In this document: positions 35,238 through 45,359 of the stretch, in pieces
Position numbering within the stretch: the stretch's first letter is position 1
Layout of the letters: the number at the start of each line of letters is the position of its first letter
NCBI GenBank assembly: GCA_963839475.1
Contig: CAWIVH010000008.1
Location: 108,602 to 172,601 of the forward strand
Length of the DNA stretch: 64,000 nt
Source of the DNA: CAWIVH01 sp963839475
Lineage (GTDB): Bacteria > Acidobacteriota > UBA6911
Direction of reading: 5' to 3'
Position numbers and translations under genes: made by a program
The notes under the pieces: generated by a model
The model's database searches: none
What the model was told of the DNA's origin: nothing
The model's input: the letters and a program-made list of their open reading frames with translations, nothing else

Positions 35238-38200
35238 GATGTCAGCGTCCCTGGAGCGAGCTGCAGCGCGGTAGACTCGCGCCGCTTGAAATTCTGCTTG
35301 CCCGCTGAGTAGCTCGCCTGCGCCGTGATCCGAGGGTTATCCGCTATTGCTTGACAGACGCCGGCGCTGAAGAGGTCCTGAGCGTTGGGCGCGCGAACCG
35401 TAATTTCAGGCAATACAACGGTGACTGCCATCTGACCGCTTGATCCGCCCAGGCGTGCTCCAGGCAATCCTCCGCTCGAAGGCAATAACGATCCGTTGGA
35501 GTACTGAGCGCCCTGGAACAGGGATCCCCCGGACTGAATCAGAGAACCCGGAGTCATCTTGGCTGGTAGGCCCCTGGCACCCTGGCCGGTCGACATGGCA
35601 TAAAGCTCAACCAGGTCGCGCACCTGCTGCGTCCGGATCGCCATATCCAAATTTCCGCCGTAGGCTTGTTTGGCGATGTCCACAACCTGCTGGAGAACGC
35701 CCTTATCCTTGATCTCGACTCCATAGGTCGCCTTGATCTTTTCCCGGGCCTTCTCCGTTGCGCCCTTGATGAACAGACGGACCAGGCCAGCGCCGAGTCC
35801 TATCGCTCCGCCGATCGCCGCGCCCATGGCACCGCCGTACTTGAAGCCGATCAGGGCCCCGCCGGCTGTTGTCATCCCGAGCCCGGAAAGGCCGCCGCGC
35901 TGCAGGCCGTAGGCGGCCAAAAGTCCGCCGCCGAGAACGGCAGCGTTCGATTTGCCGAGCTTGGCGAGGTTCCCGAACATGCCGCTTCCGCCGATACTGT
36001 CCTGCAGGTGAGCGCCTCCGGCACCACCGAAACCGAAAAACTGCTTCAGCCCGCCGAGATTAAGCATTCCTCCGAGTCCGCCAAATCCACCCCCTCCGCC
36101 TCCGCTGCCTGACGGCATGAAGGGTGGAGTGCCGAAACCTCCTCCGCCGCCCATGATCATCGGAGCTAGTCCACCAAATGCTCCCAAGATCCCGCCTCCG
36201 CCAGCTCCCGCAGTCGCCATGCCTCCGCCCATCCGCGCGCCGCCAAACAATCCCACGAGCATCCTGGCGACCTGAGAGGTTACGATTTCTTTGATTGCCG
36301 TAAGGATTGCGGTTTTAAAAGCATTGCCGATCGCGCTGAAAACAGATTGAGACTTCGTGACCAGGGCGTCAAAGACTCCCTCCGCGCTGCGCTTCAGCCC
36401 GTCGAACATTCGTTGCTGCTGATCGCGGACGATCTCTATCTTGCGGACCTCAGCGTTTTCTTTCGTGGCGTCAATGGCTGTTTGAGTCTGATCTTCCATT
36501 CTCCCGCGCGCCAGTTTCCGATCAGCTTCAATTCCGGCTATCTGCGCCCTGATCCATGCCGTGTCTTGACCGAGAATAGCCAGGAACTGCTCCTGCAAAT
36601 TCATCTGATGAATGATCTGCTCCGTCTCGAGGTCGAAAAGAACCATCTTTACGTCGTGTACTTCTTTGATGTATTGAATCTCTATCTCGGCCTTTTTCCC
36701 GACAGCATCAATCTGGCGCGCCGCCTCCTCTTGGGGCGTCAGTCCGTAGGCCCCCGCTCCCTCCAGGTCCACTCTGCGGAGTGCCGCGTCGCGCTTATTT
36801 CCGGCAAGAGTCTCCTGGTATTCGATCACCTTGCGGGCATTCTGGACCTGGATGTCTGCCAGACTCTCCTCCATCGCCAGTTTCTTCTGGAAGTACTGCA
36901 CATCCGCATCAAATCGTTTCTGAGCGGCGTCTCGGTAGTCCTTGACTATTTCCTTTGCGTAATCCTTTTGGACCTTTTGGATGCGTGCAAGCAGGGCTTT
37001 TTCGATATCCTCGCGGGCCTGGGCGGACATCCTGACGATGTGGGTAATTCCTTCCGAATCCACGAAAGTGGTGAGCTTCTTAATCTCATCCGTCACCTCG
37101 AGGAACTCTTTGGCAACCGGACCCACTACGCCCTGCTCAATGATCTCCGGAATTCACGGGCGGCCTTATTGGCGTCGCGGATGAAATCTTCGATCTTTTC
37201 ATTAGCTACGACCGGCTCCGCCTTAGGACCGGGCTTATGAATCGAGTAATCCCCGACGTTGTGAGCGGGGAGTAACCCGTTTCTATTTTCAATTTTGCCG
37301 ATGACCGCATAGCCCTTGAGAATGGTTTCATACCAACGCCTTCCAGACTCCTCGAGAGCGGTGGAAGTTCCCACTCTCATCCAGGCGGGGAGCGGAATAG
37401 TAGCAATTCTCATCAGGGTCCATGCGGCCTTGCTGAACAGTAGAACCATGTTCAGGACAACATTGACGATCTCGACGACAATCTTCTTGATCAATAAAAG
37501 AGCCTGCGCGATCAAATCCAGAGAGGATTTCATTTGGATTACAGTTTGCTGCAATCCCCCGGATTTGAACCATTCGACTACTGACTTTAGGAACTCATTT
37601 AAATAAGGGAGTATTTCTTCAGAGAGTTTGTTAGCCAGCCCGGAGAGAGCGGCTTTGATTCGGATCACGCTCTTGTCAAATTTCTCCGCTTCCTCAACTG
37701 TTTTCTCACCCACTACAAGGCCTAGTTCCTCCGCCTCTTTTCTATAATTGCGAATAGCTTCGCCACCCAGGTTGAGCATGGGAATCATGTCGATAGCACT
37801 CTTACCCATGAGCTTCTGAGCTATCGCTGTTTTATAGGCACCATCTGGAAGTTCCTTGAACTTGTCCGATAACGCATCCAGAACGTCCATTGTGGGGCGG
37901 AGGCTTCCATTGGCATTTCTGTATTCAACTCCCAACATGCGGAACGCCTTGGCTTGCTGGATCCTCCGGCCGCGGCTGCGAGCATGTTCTTCGACAGTAT
38001 CTTTACTGATGCAGTCAATCTTTCAAGATCCTGGTCCGTCAATTTGGCGACATGGGCAAGTCTGATATTTCCTCTACGGAAAGACCGACTTTCTCTGCCA
38101 GGTGTCCCATCATCGCCATATTCTCGATGGCTCCGACAGTGAACTCCTTGATCGCCTCGAGAGCCATCTTGAACGTTTCCTTGAGCGCTTCCGCTCCGAG

Positions 38201-38371
38201 GTTCGCCTTGACCCATGAAGTCACCATTCCGTCGAAGCTCTGCGATACTCTCCCCGTAACCTGACGGCGTGCTTCTCGAACTCTGATAGACGCTATTGAT
38301 CTTCAGAATCTCGGTCGTACTCTGCTTTGTGTCATCTTGATTACCAGTTCAAGTTTATTGTCGTAGGACAT
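35234..38371 (-). pseudogene. phage tail tape-measure protein, broken by several frameshifts
   Basis: The tape measure sets tail length and aids DNA entry. The start is ATG 38371 (MSYDNKLELVIKMT) after GGGGGTGAGGG. Reading leftward, the frame changes near 38325, 38050, 37950 and 37130: AMMGHLAEKVGLSVEEISDL passes into AHVAKLTDQDLERL, then into MLGVEYRNANGSLRP, then into IPEIIEQGVVGPVAKEF. The PhageMin_Tail-type region (LPDGAYKTAIAQKLMGKSA) lies near 37850, a long coiled-coil section covers ~36350-37100, and a Gly-rich membrane-like section covers ~35800-36250. The joined protein would be ~1040 residues. Broken coding means it is unlikely to make tails, unless the shifts are assembly errors. 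Confidence 0.8.
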
Positions 38372-38418
38372 TTCCCTCACCCCCTTAAAGTGCCATTTCC
38401 CCGATTCGGCGGGCCGGC

Positions 38419-39326
38419 TCAATGTCGGAAAACCGGGCCGCCTACGGGCGAGCAACGCACCCGCCCAACTTTCGCCATTTTCCAGCTCCGATGATCCGCC
38501 GTGCCCGTGGAAGAGGAGTGCCCCCACGCCAGGGGAAGCGGATCGCGCCTGGGCAGCCGTGCCCAGAACAGCTGGAGCTCAGGCTCCCTGGATATGTCGA
38601 GTCCTACGCCGGGCTCGACAAACCGATTAATAGGAAAGCCCGGGCGAACTGCTTGTGGCAACACATCGCCCGTGTTGATCGGGCCTGGGATCGGCGGCTG
38701 CGGGGCACTGGAAACTTGCAGCGCCTGCCCGATGGCCTCGTCCATCCGGCACAGCGGTATCAACTGCAAGTTGGACATATCCTCGATTTCCTCAACCTTT
38801 TCTTCGATGAAGGAAAGCAACTTGCCGATGTCGCTTATCGTCTCCGCCTGCCTACGCCAGGAAAGAAGCATTTCGCGGGTTGCTTCATCACACTGGAGAG
38901 TAGTGCCGTTGTTGCGTGGTGGTCTGCAATCACCGAAACAAAATTTCCAAATGCGCCGGAAACGATCGCCTGCCGTTTGAAGAGAGCTTCCTTCAAGTAT
39001 CGATTTTGTAAGACCAGATCAAAGGTGAGTGCGTCTCGTTTCTGGCAAACGGCTTCAAGATCCGCTTTCAGCTTTTCCGCCCGTTGGGCGAAAAATTCCT
39101 CATGGGTCTGGCTCATCCGGCGAATTTCCGTTGGATCACCGGATGGACCGCGAAAAGTTAGAGCGTGCGCTTCATACGCTGCGCTCGCCCGCTCAGCCTC
39201 GCTCTGGGCCTTGTCCCATGCGGGCCGGACCTTTTCCAGCGCCGCCAGGTTCGCATCGAGTTTACTTTGGTCGGCCTTTTGAAGGTCATTCAGCTGCGCT
39301 GCCAAATCTCGTTTTTTATATCGCAT
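38419..39326 (-). pseudogene. coiled-coil phage-type protein, frameshifted
   Basis: The N-terminal part (from Met 39326) is strongly helical and charged (LNDLQKADQSKLDANLAALE). After the 38930 region the reading moves to another frame that continues as ATREMLLSWRRQAETISDIG and KLLSFIEEKVEEIEDM, so the two frames are probably one original gene of ~300 residues. The C-terminal part is Pro-rich and ends near 38419. It lies just upstream of the tape measure, where tail-assembly chaperones or tail proteins normally sit. I cannot name the family. Confidence 0.45.
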
Positions 39327-39811
39327 TTCCTATCTCCTCGTTAAAGACTTCGTTTATCAAACCAAGATCCTTCGCCTGATCGCTCTTGAGCGGCGCCAAT
39401 CGAGAATGAAACTCAACTTGCCGCATAAAATCCTCTGCCTCTCTGATCCGAGCCAACCTGTTCCGATAAGGCTTCAGGATCCGGGCCACAAGCCCGGCCG
39501 AAGCACGCCACGCTTTCCGGGCTACCTTCGCAGTATCCGCCGCCAGCGCATCAGATGCTCCTCCACCAGGTTGAATGGAACTTGCGCCGGGGGATCGACT
39601 TTATTTCAGCATCGAAGTCCCCCAGGCTCATCGTCGGTGATTGTCGTGAATCGGTCCTCCATCGACTATCAAGCCAGGAGGAGCGAGGAAATTGCCGCCG
39701 GCGGATTTCGGCGAGTGTTAATCCTGGCTGGACCGGTTGCGGCTCGTTTTTTTTGAAGAGTCTCAAATCTTTTTCAGCATTCGCAACCCCCTGCTGCGAA
39801 ATCCGCTCCAT
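39316..39811 (-). pseudogene. phage-type hypothetical protein, frameshifted
   Basis: Met 39811 begins MERISQQGVANAEKDLRLF. Near 39585 the frame changes, and the best continuation is ASDALAADTAKVARKAWRAS, ending FNEEIGNAI at 39316. The stop overlaps the ATG of the next leftward gene at 39326 by a few bases, which is typical of phage operons. The C-terminal half is helical and basic (RILKPYRNRLARIREAEDFM). No family is recognised. Confidence 0.4.
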
Positions 39812-40202
39812 AAGCCTCCCGCCATTGTTCCGTTGACCAGAGCAAGCGCCGGATCTCGCTAATTCCCACAACGGCATTCCCAACGGCAATGGACCGAGCA
39901 AAAAGGCAACGAGCGATTTTTTCGACATCACTCCAGCGGCGCCGCAAGACCGCTTCGGCTTCAGCCTCAAGCGCGGGTCTGTCCACGGGAAAGGATTCAC
40001 CAATCAGGTGCAGTGCCTCGGCAACCTGGTCTTGATCAGTCTTCCGGACCTTGACAAACGAGGATTCGGTAATCGGTCCGTGATGACATAAACCCAATAC
40101 TCTCTCACCATCATATGTGAGTGACACGCCGGTTACAGGTTCATCGAATTCCAGCGAAAGCACGGCGTGGCCTGCTTCGTGATAGGCGATTTTTTCAGAC
40201 AC
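39774..40202 (-). CDS. M41-like (FtsH-type) metallopeptidase domain protein
   Basis: Residues 1-15 contain IAYHEAGHAVL, the H-E-x-x-H zinc motif in the exact YHEAGHAV form of M41 peptidases. The remaining ~125 residues are helical, like the FtsH protease domain, but there is no AAA ATPase domain or membrane segment. The third zinc ligand is not certain. A separate small frame (start GTG 40309, with SGKIAGEILLEKRPDAG) overlaps its beginning; it may be the real N terminus separated by a frameshift. Stand-alone M41-like genes occur in some phages, but their role is unknown. Confidence 0.6.
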   Translation of the reverse strand: MSEKIAYHEAGHAVLSLEFDEPVTGVSLTYDGERVLGLCHHGPITESSFVKVRKTDQDQVAEALHLIGESFPVDRPALEAEAEAVLRRRWSDVEKIARCLFARSIAVGNAVVGISEIRRLLWSTEQWREAYGADFAAGGCEC

Positions 40203-40376
40203 CCGGCATCCGGCCGCTTTTCCAATAGGATTTCTCCCGCGATCTTTCCACTCAATACGCTTATGATGTAGGCCTCACACTTCTGCTGAAAGAAGGTCTT
40301 TTCGCTCACTTCTTCACCTCATCGCCCATGTCAAATTTCCTCCCCTTCCGTGGTTGGCAATTCTCGCTCAGGTTGC

Positions 40377-40826
40377 TCAATTCAAAAAGTAGCTCCTGAT
40401 TCCTGCATCCAGGATTGTCTTGGCCTCTGCAATCGTCTCGCACTGCATGACCTGGTGGGCCATCCTGGCGGGAAAATTGAGTGCCTTTGCTCGGAAGGCG
40501 GATATCACAGTCCCAAGCTCGGCCTCATAATCGGCGATGGCCACTACGGCCCCCTCCTCGATGGCAAGTTTCAACTCCTCGCGGCTGGCTTCTGCTGCCA
40601 GCTTTCTGCGCCTCGCCTCCTGCTCGTCGATGTTGACCAGGTCGCCCAGGACCGACTCGCGCTCGCGCTGCTTGATCCATTCGGAGATTTCAGCCGAATT
40701 GAGAATCCAGCGGCCCTTTTCGCTCTTTTTGCCGGGCATACCTGCGCGCAACCACTTATCGATTGTCCGGGGATCAACCCCGAAAATCTGTGCCGCCTTC
40801 TCTTTTGAAACGTCTACCCCTGCCAT
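40377..40826 (-). CDS. Nu1-like small terminase / DNA-packaging protein
   Basis: This intact 149-residue protein begins with a MerR-like winged helix: VSKEKAAQIFGVDPRTIDKWLRAGMP (recognition helix ~14-28), then RWILNSAEISEWIK. A long charged helix follows (QEARRRKLAAEASREELKLA, ~70-90) and a C-terminal helical region. This arrangement matches phage lambda Nu1-type small terminase subunits, which bind cos or pac DNA. No large terminase is present in the element, so a helper phage enzyme would be required. A HTH regulator is an alternative. Confidence 0.75.
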   Translation of the reverse strand: MAGVDVSKEKAAQIFGVDPRTIDKWLRAGMPGKKSEKGRWILNSAEISEWIKQRERESVLGDLVNIDEQEARRRKLAAEASREELKLAIEEGAVVAIADYEAELGTVISAFRAKALNFPARMAHQVMQCETIAEAKTILDAGIRSYFLN

Positions 40827-40944
40827 GGCCCTGAAACCCCTTTCAAAAACCTTTCAGCTAGTGAGTTTGTGCCCACGCCTGACCGGCCCGCGTTTTCCAA
40901 TACCAGGGACCCAAGAGCGCTATATCCCCTGCTCCCTGGAGCGC

Positions 40945-41160
40945 TATGTGCGGACACTTTTCATCCGGACACTCGGACAGACACCCTCTAAGAGGGAGGG
41001 TGTGTCCGTCCGCCTATGTCTATAACCATTGTCCGGACACTTTGTCCGGCTTTGTATATTGTTGATATTCATATGTTTAAGTTCGATGTCGGTATGCTCG
41101 GCGGACAGTGTCCGGACACTTTGTCCGCCCGGACACTTTTTGGATGACTGTCCGGCACCT
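40945..41160. repeat. cluster of GTCCGGAC-type repeats and a dyad: candidate replication origin
   Basis: In the 342-nt non-coding gap (40827-41168) next to the replication ATPase gene there are about ten copies, in both orientations, of a GTCCGGACACTTT-like unit. Examples are at 40951, 40965, 41031-41043, 41043-41050, 41109-41127, 41129-41140 and 41149-41156. Several pair into TGTCCGGACA palindromes. A separate dyad joins ACACCCTC (40981-40988) with GAGGGTGT (40996-41003), flanked by CGGACA arms. Such spacing of short repeats beside a Rep-like ATPase is typical of iteron origins, although an operator array is also possible. Confidence 0.55.
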
Positions 41161-41168
41161 CTAATCCT

Positions 41169-42816
41169 TCAGCCAACCCGTTGTAATAAAGCAACTTGCC
41201 CTCCGTCCAGCACCGTGAAAATGTCCTTGTACCGCCGGACAGTTTTTTTGACTGTGTCCGGTTTTGCGTCGAGTTCCTGCGCGACTTGGTCGATTGGCAA
41301 TGACCCCGCCCGCAATAGGTGAATGATCCGCTGGCGAAGGGGCATCTTGTCGGCCAGGTCGGGAACCTCGGCGACATCCTCACGATTGAAAAACGTCCGG
41401 TTATATTTGAATTCGACCGGAATCCGACCGGGCTTTGAATCCGGCCCAGGTTTGATTTGCGGTTAAAAAGGCCCAGGCTGATTGATTTCCCGGCAGAGGG
41501 GGAATCGACTAGCTTTGCAAACCAAGTCATCCTTGAGCCGTTGTGCCAGAAAGCGGAGCCAAATGGTTTCTGATCCCCGTTGTCGCTTTTGTTAACGTGG
41601 GCGACGTGCAAGGATCCGGGCCCGATTTGTCGCACAGCTCTGAAATATTTCCCGGCTATCTCAGCGGATTCGGGTGGACCATCGCACGCGAAAGCGATGG
41701 AATCGTAGACGGCGAAATCAATTTCGTGCTCGCGGACAATTCGTCTTAGGCGGTCAAGTTCATGGACAAGTGGGCGCTCGCAGCGGGCATAAATGATTGG
41801 GGGCATGGCTGGACCAAATAGGCGCTCCACGCGGTCGCGGTGATCTTCGCCGGCGAGTTCCCAGTCAAAAAGGCGACACTCATTCCTTTCTGAGCGATGC
41901 CGCCGGCGACATAAAGGGCAAGATAGGATTTTGCCGCGCCCCCGTCGCCGAAAAGGGTTGTCGGATGTCTTCGTGGAAGACTGATACCTTCTATCGTGAT
42001 GGTGTCGTCGGCACTTGGTTTTTCGAGGTCGCGCAGGTCAACAGCCGGCTGCCCGGCCCTTTCGGCCGCAAGGGTGCGCTGCAGAATCCCGCAATAAATC
42101 CCGCCCAGTCATGTTCCTCGGCATTGGATCGCGCTGCCAGCAGCCGCGCCCGTTCGGTTCGGGCCCTCGCGGATGATAGGTTGAAGTCCGCGATTGAAAG
42201 TGTTCCGTCGTAAGTCTTCGCTCCCGGCAGCCGGCAGCGGACACATAATTCGCCGATCAATTCCCCATGTTCACGGCGCAGTCGGTCGACCTCTAGCGCA
42301 ATTCCCATCCCGGGAACGAAAGTATATAGCGATCTTCGCCAAGGCATTCAAATTTGGGCGCGGCTTTTTCGGGTGATAACCTTGGAATTCTTTGCAGGTC
42401 GGTTATCAAAGATTCTATAACTGTGTCGGGATCGGAGCCATTATCCCCGGCCTTTGTCACAGCGGCTTTGACCGCGGACCTGGCGGCTCGGCATCCGCAA
42501 ATCTGCGGATAATATCGGCATGGGCCCGAATATTCAGCCCACGCGGAATTCCTTCGGTGAGTCCGCAGATATAAGCCGGGCCGCCGGTTTTATCCAACTC
42601 GCCGTTTTGTTTTAGGGCGTTGATGACAAGCCCGTAATCAATAGATTTTCCCTCTTGATGTAATTCGAGGGCTCTGGAGTAAATCAGTGCATGAGAAAAT
42701 GAAAAATCTTTTGGTTCGATTATCTCAGCCGCAGCCTCGATTGTCGCGGGCTCGAAAAGTATTGCACCAAGAACGATCTTCTCCTCTTCAATGTTGAATG
42801 GTTCGCGGGCGCTCAT
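41169..42816 (-). pseudogene. replicative helicase-like ATPase (DnaB-N plus RecA-like), frameshifted
   Basis: Residues 1-~110 (42816-42470) form a DnaB N-terminal domain: FNIEEEKIVLGAILFEPATI, then INALKQNGELDKTGGPAYI. The frame then shifts repeatedly (near 42480, 42330, 42080, 41870 and 41465). Further down, Walker A reads LFGDGGAAKSYLALYVAGG (~41940), followed by a RepA/AAA-25-like section (DFAVYDSIAFACDG, SLHVAHVNKSD, GSAFWHNGSRMTWF) and a C-terminal helix-turn-helix (LPIDQVAQELDAKPDTVKKT) ending at 41169. If all parts were one gene it would be ~545 residues. It should have driven replication of the excised element; as read, it is inactive. Two adjacent genes are possible. Confidence 0.65.
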
Positions 42817-42862
42817 CCCTGCGCCCCCGCAAAGATTTCCAAGAATGTCAAATTGTTGAGAT

Positions 42863-43051
42863 TCATCTGTCGCCTCCGATCTCGCGGTTGATTTCTTGCT
42901 TTGCGCGAAGAAGGAGGTCGACCTGGTCGGGTCTGGCAGAAACTAAAGCGCCGGTGATGGCATAGGAAAGGATTTTGAAAAACTGATAACGGGAATTTGT
43001 GATATCGTTATCACTGTTCCCGCATGACCTTTTGGGCTCGCCGGCTGCCAC
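42863..43051 (-). CDS. small hypothetical protein of element 1
   Basis: A 62-residue frame starting at GTG 43051, with a helical C-terminal half (YQFFKILSYAITGALVSARP, then LLLRAKQEINREIGG). It is located between the excisionase-like gene and the helicase, where phage elements often encode small replication or regulatory proteins. No family recognised; coding is plausible but unproven. Confidence 0.4.
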   Translation of the reverse strand: MAAGEPKRSCGNSDNDITNSRYQFFKILSYAITGALVSARPDQVDLLLRAKQEINREIGGDR

Positions 43052-43091
43052 CCCGGTGGGCCTTTCTTCTTTGTTCGCATGGCCCGGCCTC

Positions 43092-43286
43092 CTAAGCTCT
43101 GACCTTGCGGGATTCAAGCCAGCTGTCCAGGTCGCGCACATCGTAGCGAACGGCGCGCCCGAGCTTAATGTAAGCTGGGCCATCGCCACGCATCCGCAGG
43201 GTGCGGAGAGTAATCGGAGCAAGACCGCAGTACGGCCCGGCTTCCTTGTCCGTTATCCTTAGCTTTGGGTTATTCGGTGCGTCCAT
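43092..43286 (-). CDS. AlpA-type excisionase / HTH DNA-binding protein
   Basis: This 64-residue protein has the compact winged-helix layout of AlpA/Xis regulators: EAGPYCGLAPITLRTLRMRG (HTH), GPAYIKLGRAVRYDVRDLDS (wing and DNA-contact helix) and a basic C terminus. Such proteins bend DNA at attachment sites to favour excision, or activate the integrase promoter. It lies ~0.7 kb from the integrase gene, in the same direction. Confidence 0.8.
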   Translation of the reverse strand: MDAPNNPKLRITDKEAGPYCGLAPITLRTLRMRGDGPAYIKLGRAVRYDVRDLDSWLESRKVRA

Positions 43287-43370
43287 TGATGCCTCCGTTT
43301 GTTGACAGAGGCATTTTGAATAATGGATTGGTAAGTCAGGAGTGACTATCCCAACTTTCTTTTGCTGCGG

Positions 43371-43622
43371 CTATTTGTTCGATATTACTTTCCTGATGGT
43401 TTCCTTGCTGAAAATCCAATCGTTTCGCTGGGCGATAATCCGAGCTTTGTGATTTGTGGAGCCGTCGATCTTTTCCGCCAGTTTTCGCCAACCTTCATTG
43501 CGCTGATGGATTGCGTCGAACCTGCTTTTGCTGATTCGGCTGCGGCCCTTCTTGCCGCCGTCGCGAACCTTGCGCCCAACGACGGCTGGCTCCTCATACG
43601 GCCTCACATAAAAAGTAGTCAA
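43371..43622 (-). CDS. hypothetical protein of element 1
   Basis: This 83-residue protein is basic in its centre (GGKKGRSRISKSRFDAIHQR) and ends with a helical segment (DWIFSKETIRKVISNK) that may be a helix-turn-helix. Its start overlaps the end of the upstream gene by 4 nt. A DNA-binding role is a guess. Confidence 0.45.
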   Translation of the reverse strand: MTTFYVRPYEEPAVVGRKVRDGGKKGRSRISKSRFDAIHQRNEGWRKLAEKIDGSTNHKARIIAQRNDWIFSKETIRKVISNK

Positions 43623-43971
43623 CCTTTCCCCAGGGTTAAGGCTATTAATGCGGCGCGCGAAGAATCTTTTTCTTCAAGCGCATGGCGAAGGACTTGGACA
43701 TATGTCCAAATAATGATTGCGTCGGAGGTCTCCATATTTTCGATATCCCTTTTAACGCTGGGTGCGCCCTCCTCCACGAATATATCCTTGTAACAGTCGA
43801 TGCCATTTGCAGCCAAGAATTCTTTGCGATTGACTCAATTGATTTTAATCGGTTGTGCAAGACCTGATGAAAATCAGGAAGTTTTTTTGCATTCGTTTTT
43901 TTCTTCTTCGGTGTTGGACTGATGACTTCATCGTGAACGAATATTCCGGTGTCGATCAGTTTGTGACTCAT
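43619..43971 (-). pseudogene. hypothetical protein with one frameshift
   Basis: The gene starts at Met 43971 inside the end of the integrase gene (ATGA overlap). Residues 1-~50 are Lys-rich (TPKKKKTNAKKLPDFH). Near 43815 the frame moves so that LAANGIDCYKDIFVEEGAPS and ETSDAIIIWTYVQVLRHALE follow, ending at 43619. The sum is ~118 residues. No family is recognised. The overlap with both neighbours shows an original int-orf-orf operon. Confidence 0.5.
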
Positions 43972-45213
43972 CGCACACCCCCGACTTTAGCCACGGCTGC
44001 GGCTTTGATTTCGGGGGCCAGGTGAGCATACCTTAGGGTCATCTTGATGTCGGAATGTCCAAGTAATTCGCGGACGGCATTTAGATCGACGTCGGCCATC
44101 ACCAATCGGCTTGCGAGATCGTGGCGAATATAGTGAAACCGGAAGTTTTCGATCTTCGAGTCCTTCATGAGTTTCACCCAGCTGGTAGAAATATTGCCCA
44201 TGCGCCCGCCGTCGTTGCTCGGGAAAACCAGTTCCGAGTTCTTTCGCTGCGCGTATCAGCCGCTTAAAACGTCGATCGCCTCGTTGTTAAGGGGTATGCG
44301 GCGGGTCTTCCCGCTTTTGGTTGTGCAGCCCGATACAGTGAGGCTGCGGCTCACAAAATCGACATCCGCCCATTTCAGATCGAACAGCTGCCGCGCCGCA
44401 TCCCGGTGTTGAGCGCCAACAGTATCATCGGCTTCAAATGGTCCGTAAAGTCGCAAACTGCGGCCATTCCTTATAACCGCGGTCGCGCCGCCAAACATTG
44501 AAGCGCTCACGTTCCTGGCGTCGCCTCGCCTCTCGCTTTTCGAGCGCTTCTCGCAGCCGCTTATTTTCTTCCGGCGATAGGTGACGAGTAACCGCATTAT
44601 TGTCCTCGCGCTGCTTTTTAACGCTTTGGAGCGGGTTTTTCTTCAGGATGCCCATTCCACGGCTTTATTGAGCGAAGCCTTCAGGATGCCAGCGTGCGGT
44701 TTGTGGTCGCACCCGTCAAACCATCCTTGAGGCGCTTTGTACGGTGTTTTTCAAAAATGAAGGGCGACACGTCTGCGATTTTGTATCGCTCAGGTCGGGG
44801 TAACATCTGGAAATGTGATGAAAGATCTCCATTGGCTCTTTCATGCGCGATTTGGCATACGGCCGGTAGACTTCGGCAATGTAGGTTTTCAGGGTGAACT
44901 GTTTCCCGGCGCGCTGGGTCTCCATCGGATCATTGCCCAGCGCAAACCCGGACAGCAATTCTTTTGCGCGGTCGCGCGCCTTATCGGGTTTTATAACGGA
45001 TGCTCTGCTGATCGCCATGCGGCGGCCCCGCGCAAACTCGGCGTAATAGGACATTGAACTGCTGGGTTGCATCGGGAAGATAAATCCAGGGAGTCTAGAA
45101 TCGCGGACTTCAAAAGGCTTTGCATCGAGCTTTAGCTTCGATAGCAGCGTTTTGCTTACGACTGCCTGTATCCGTTTTCCCTCCTTAAGTGCGTTCAAAT
45201 TTCCCGTGGTCAA
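43968..45213 (-). pseudogene. tyrosine integrase of element 1, frameshifted
   Basis: The N-terminal part (45213-44716) has the arm-binding domain of P4/DUF4102-type integrases (FEVRDSRLPGFIFPMQPSSS, ARDRAKELL). The core-binding part follows in other frames (RHLSPEENKRLREALEKREA). The catalytic domain is split: ALNTGMRRG is joined by a one-base shift near 44390 to QLFDLKWADVDF. The last part has HYIRHDLASRLV, ELLGHSDIKMTLRYAHLAPE with the Tyr nucleophile. At least three shifts occur, so the enzyme is probably inactive. Its 5' end lies 147 bp from att copy 2. Confidence 0.85.
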
Positions 45214-45359
45214 TGCACTGTCAGTGCAATCTCAATATACAACCACAAACTTAGGAAAACCAGAAAAAAGATAAATGACCATCGGAAGGCGCATGAATAC
45301 TGGGTGAAAGAAGGAATTATTACTTTTGCTGTTTCTGTATGAAGGCTGTTTAGAAGGGA

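Noticed and set aside
36347..37240. 297-codon plus-strand open frame across the tape-measure gene
   Set aside because: It is the antisense of the coiled-coil part of the tape measure; Leu-rich composition arises from the Glu/Lys/Gln codons on the other strand.
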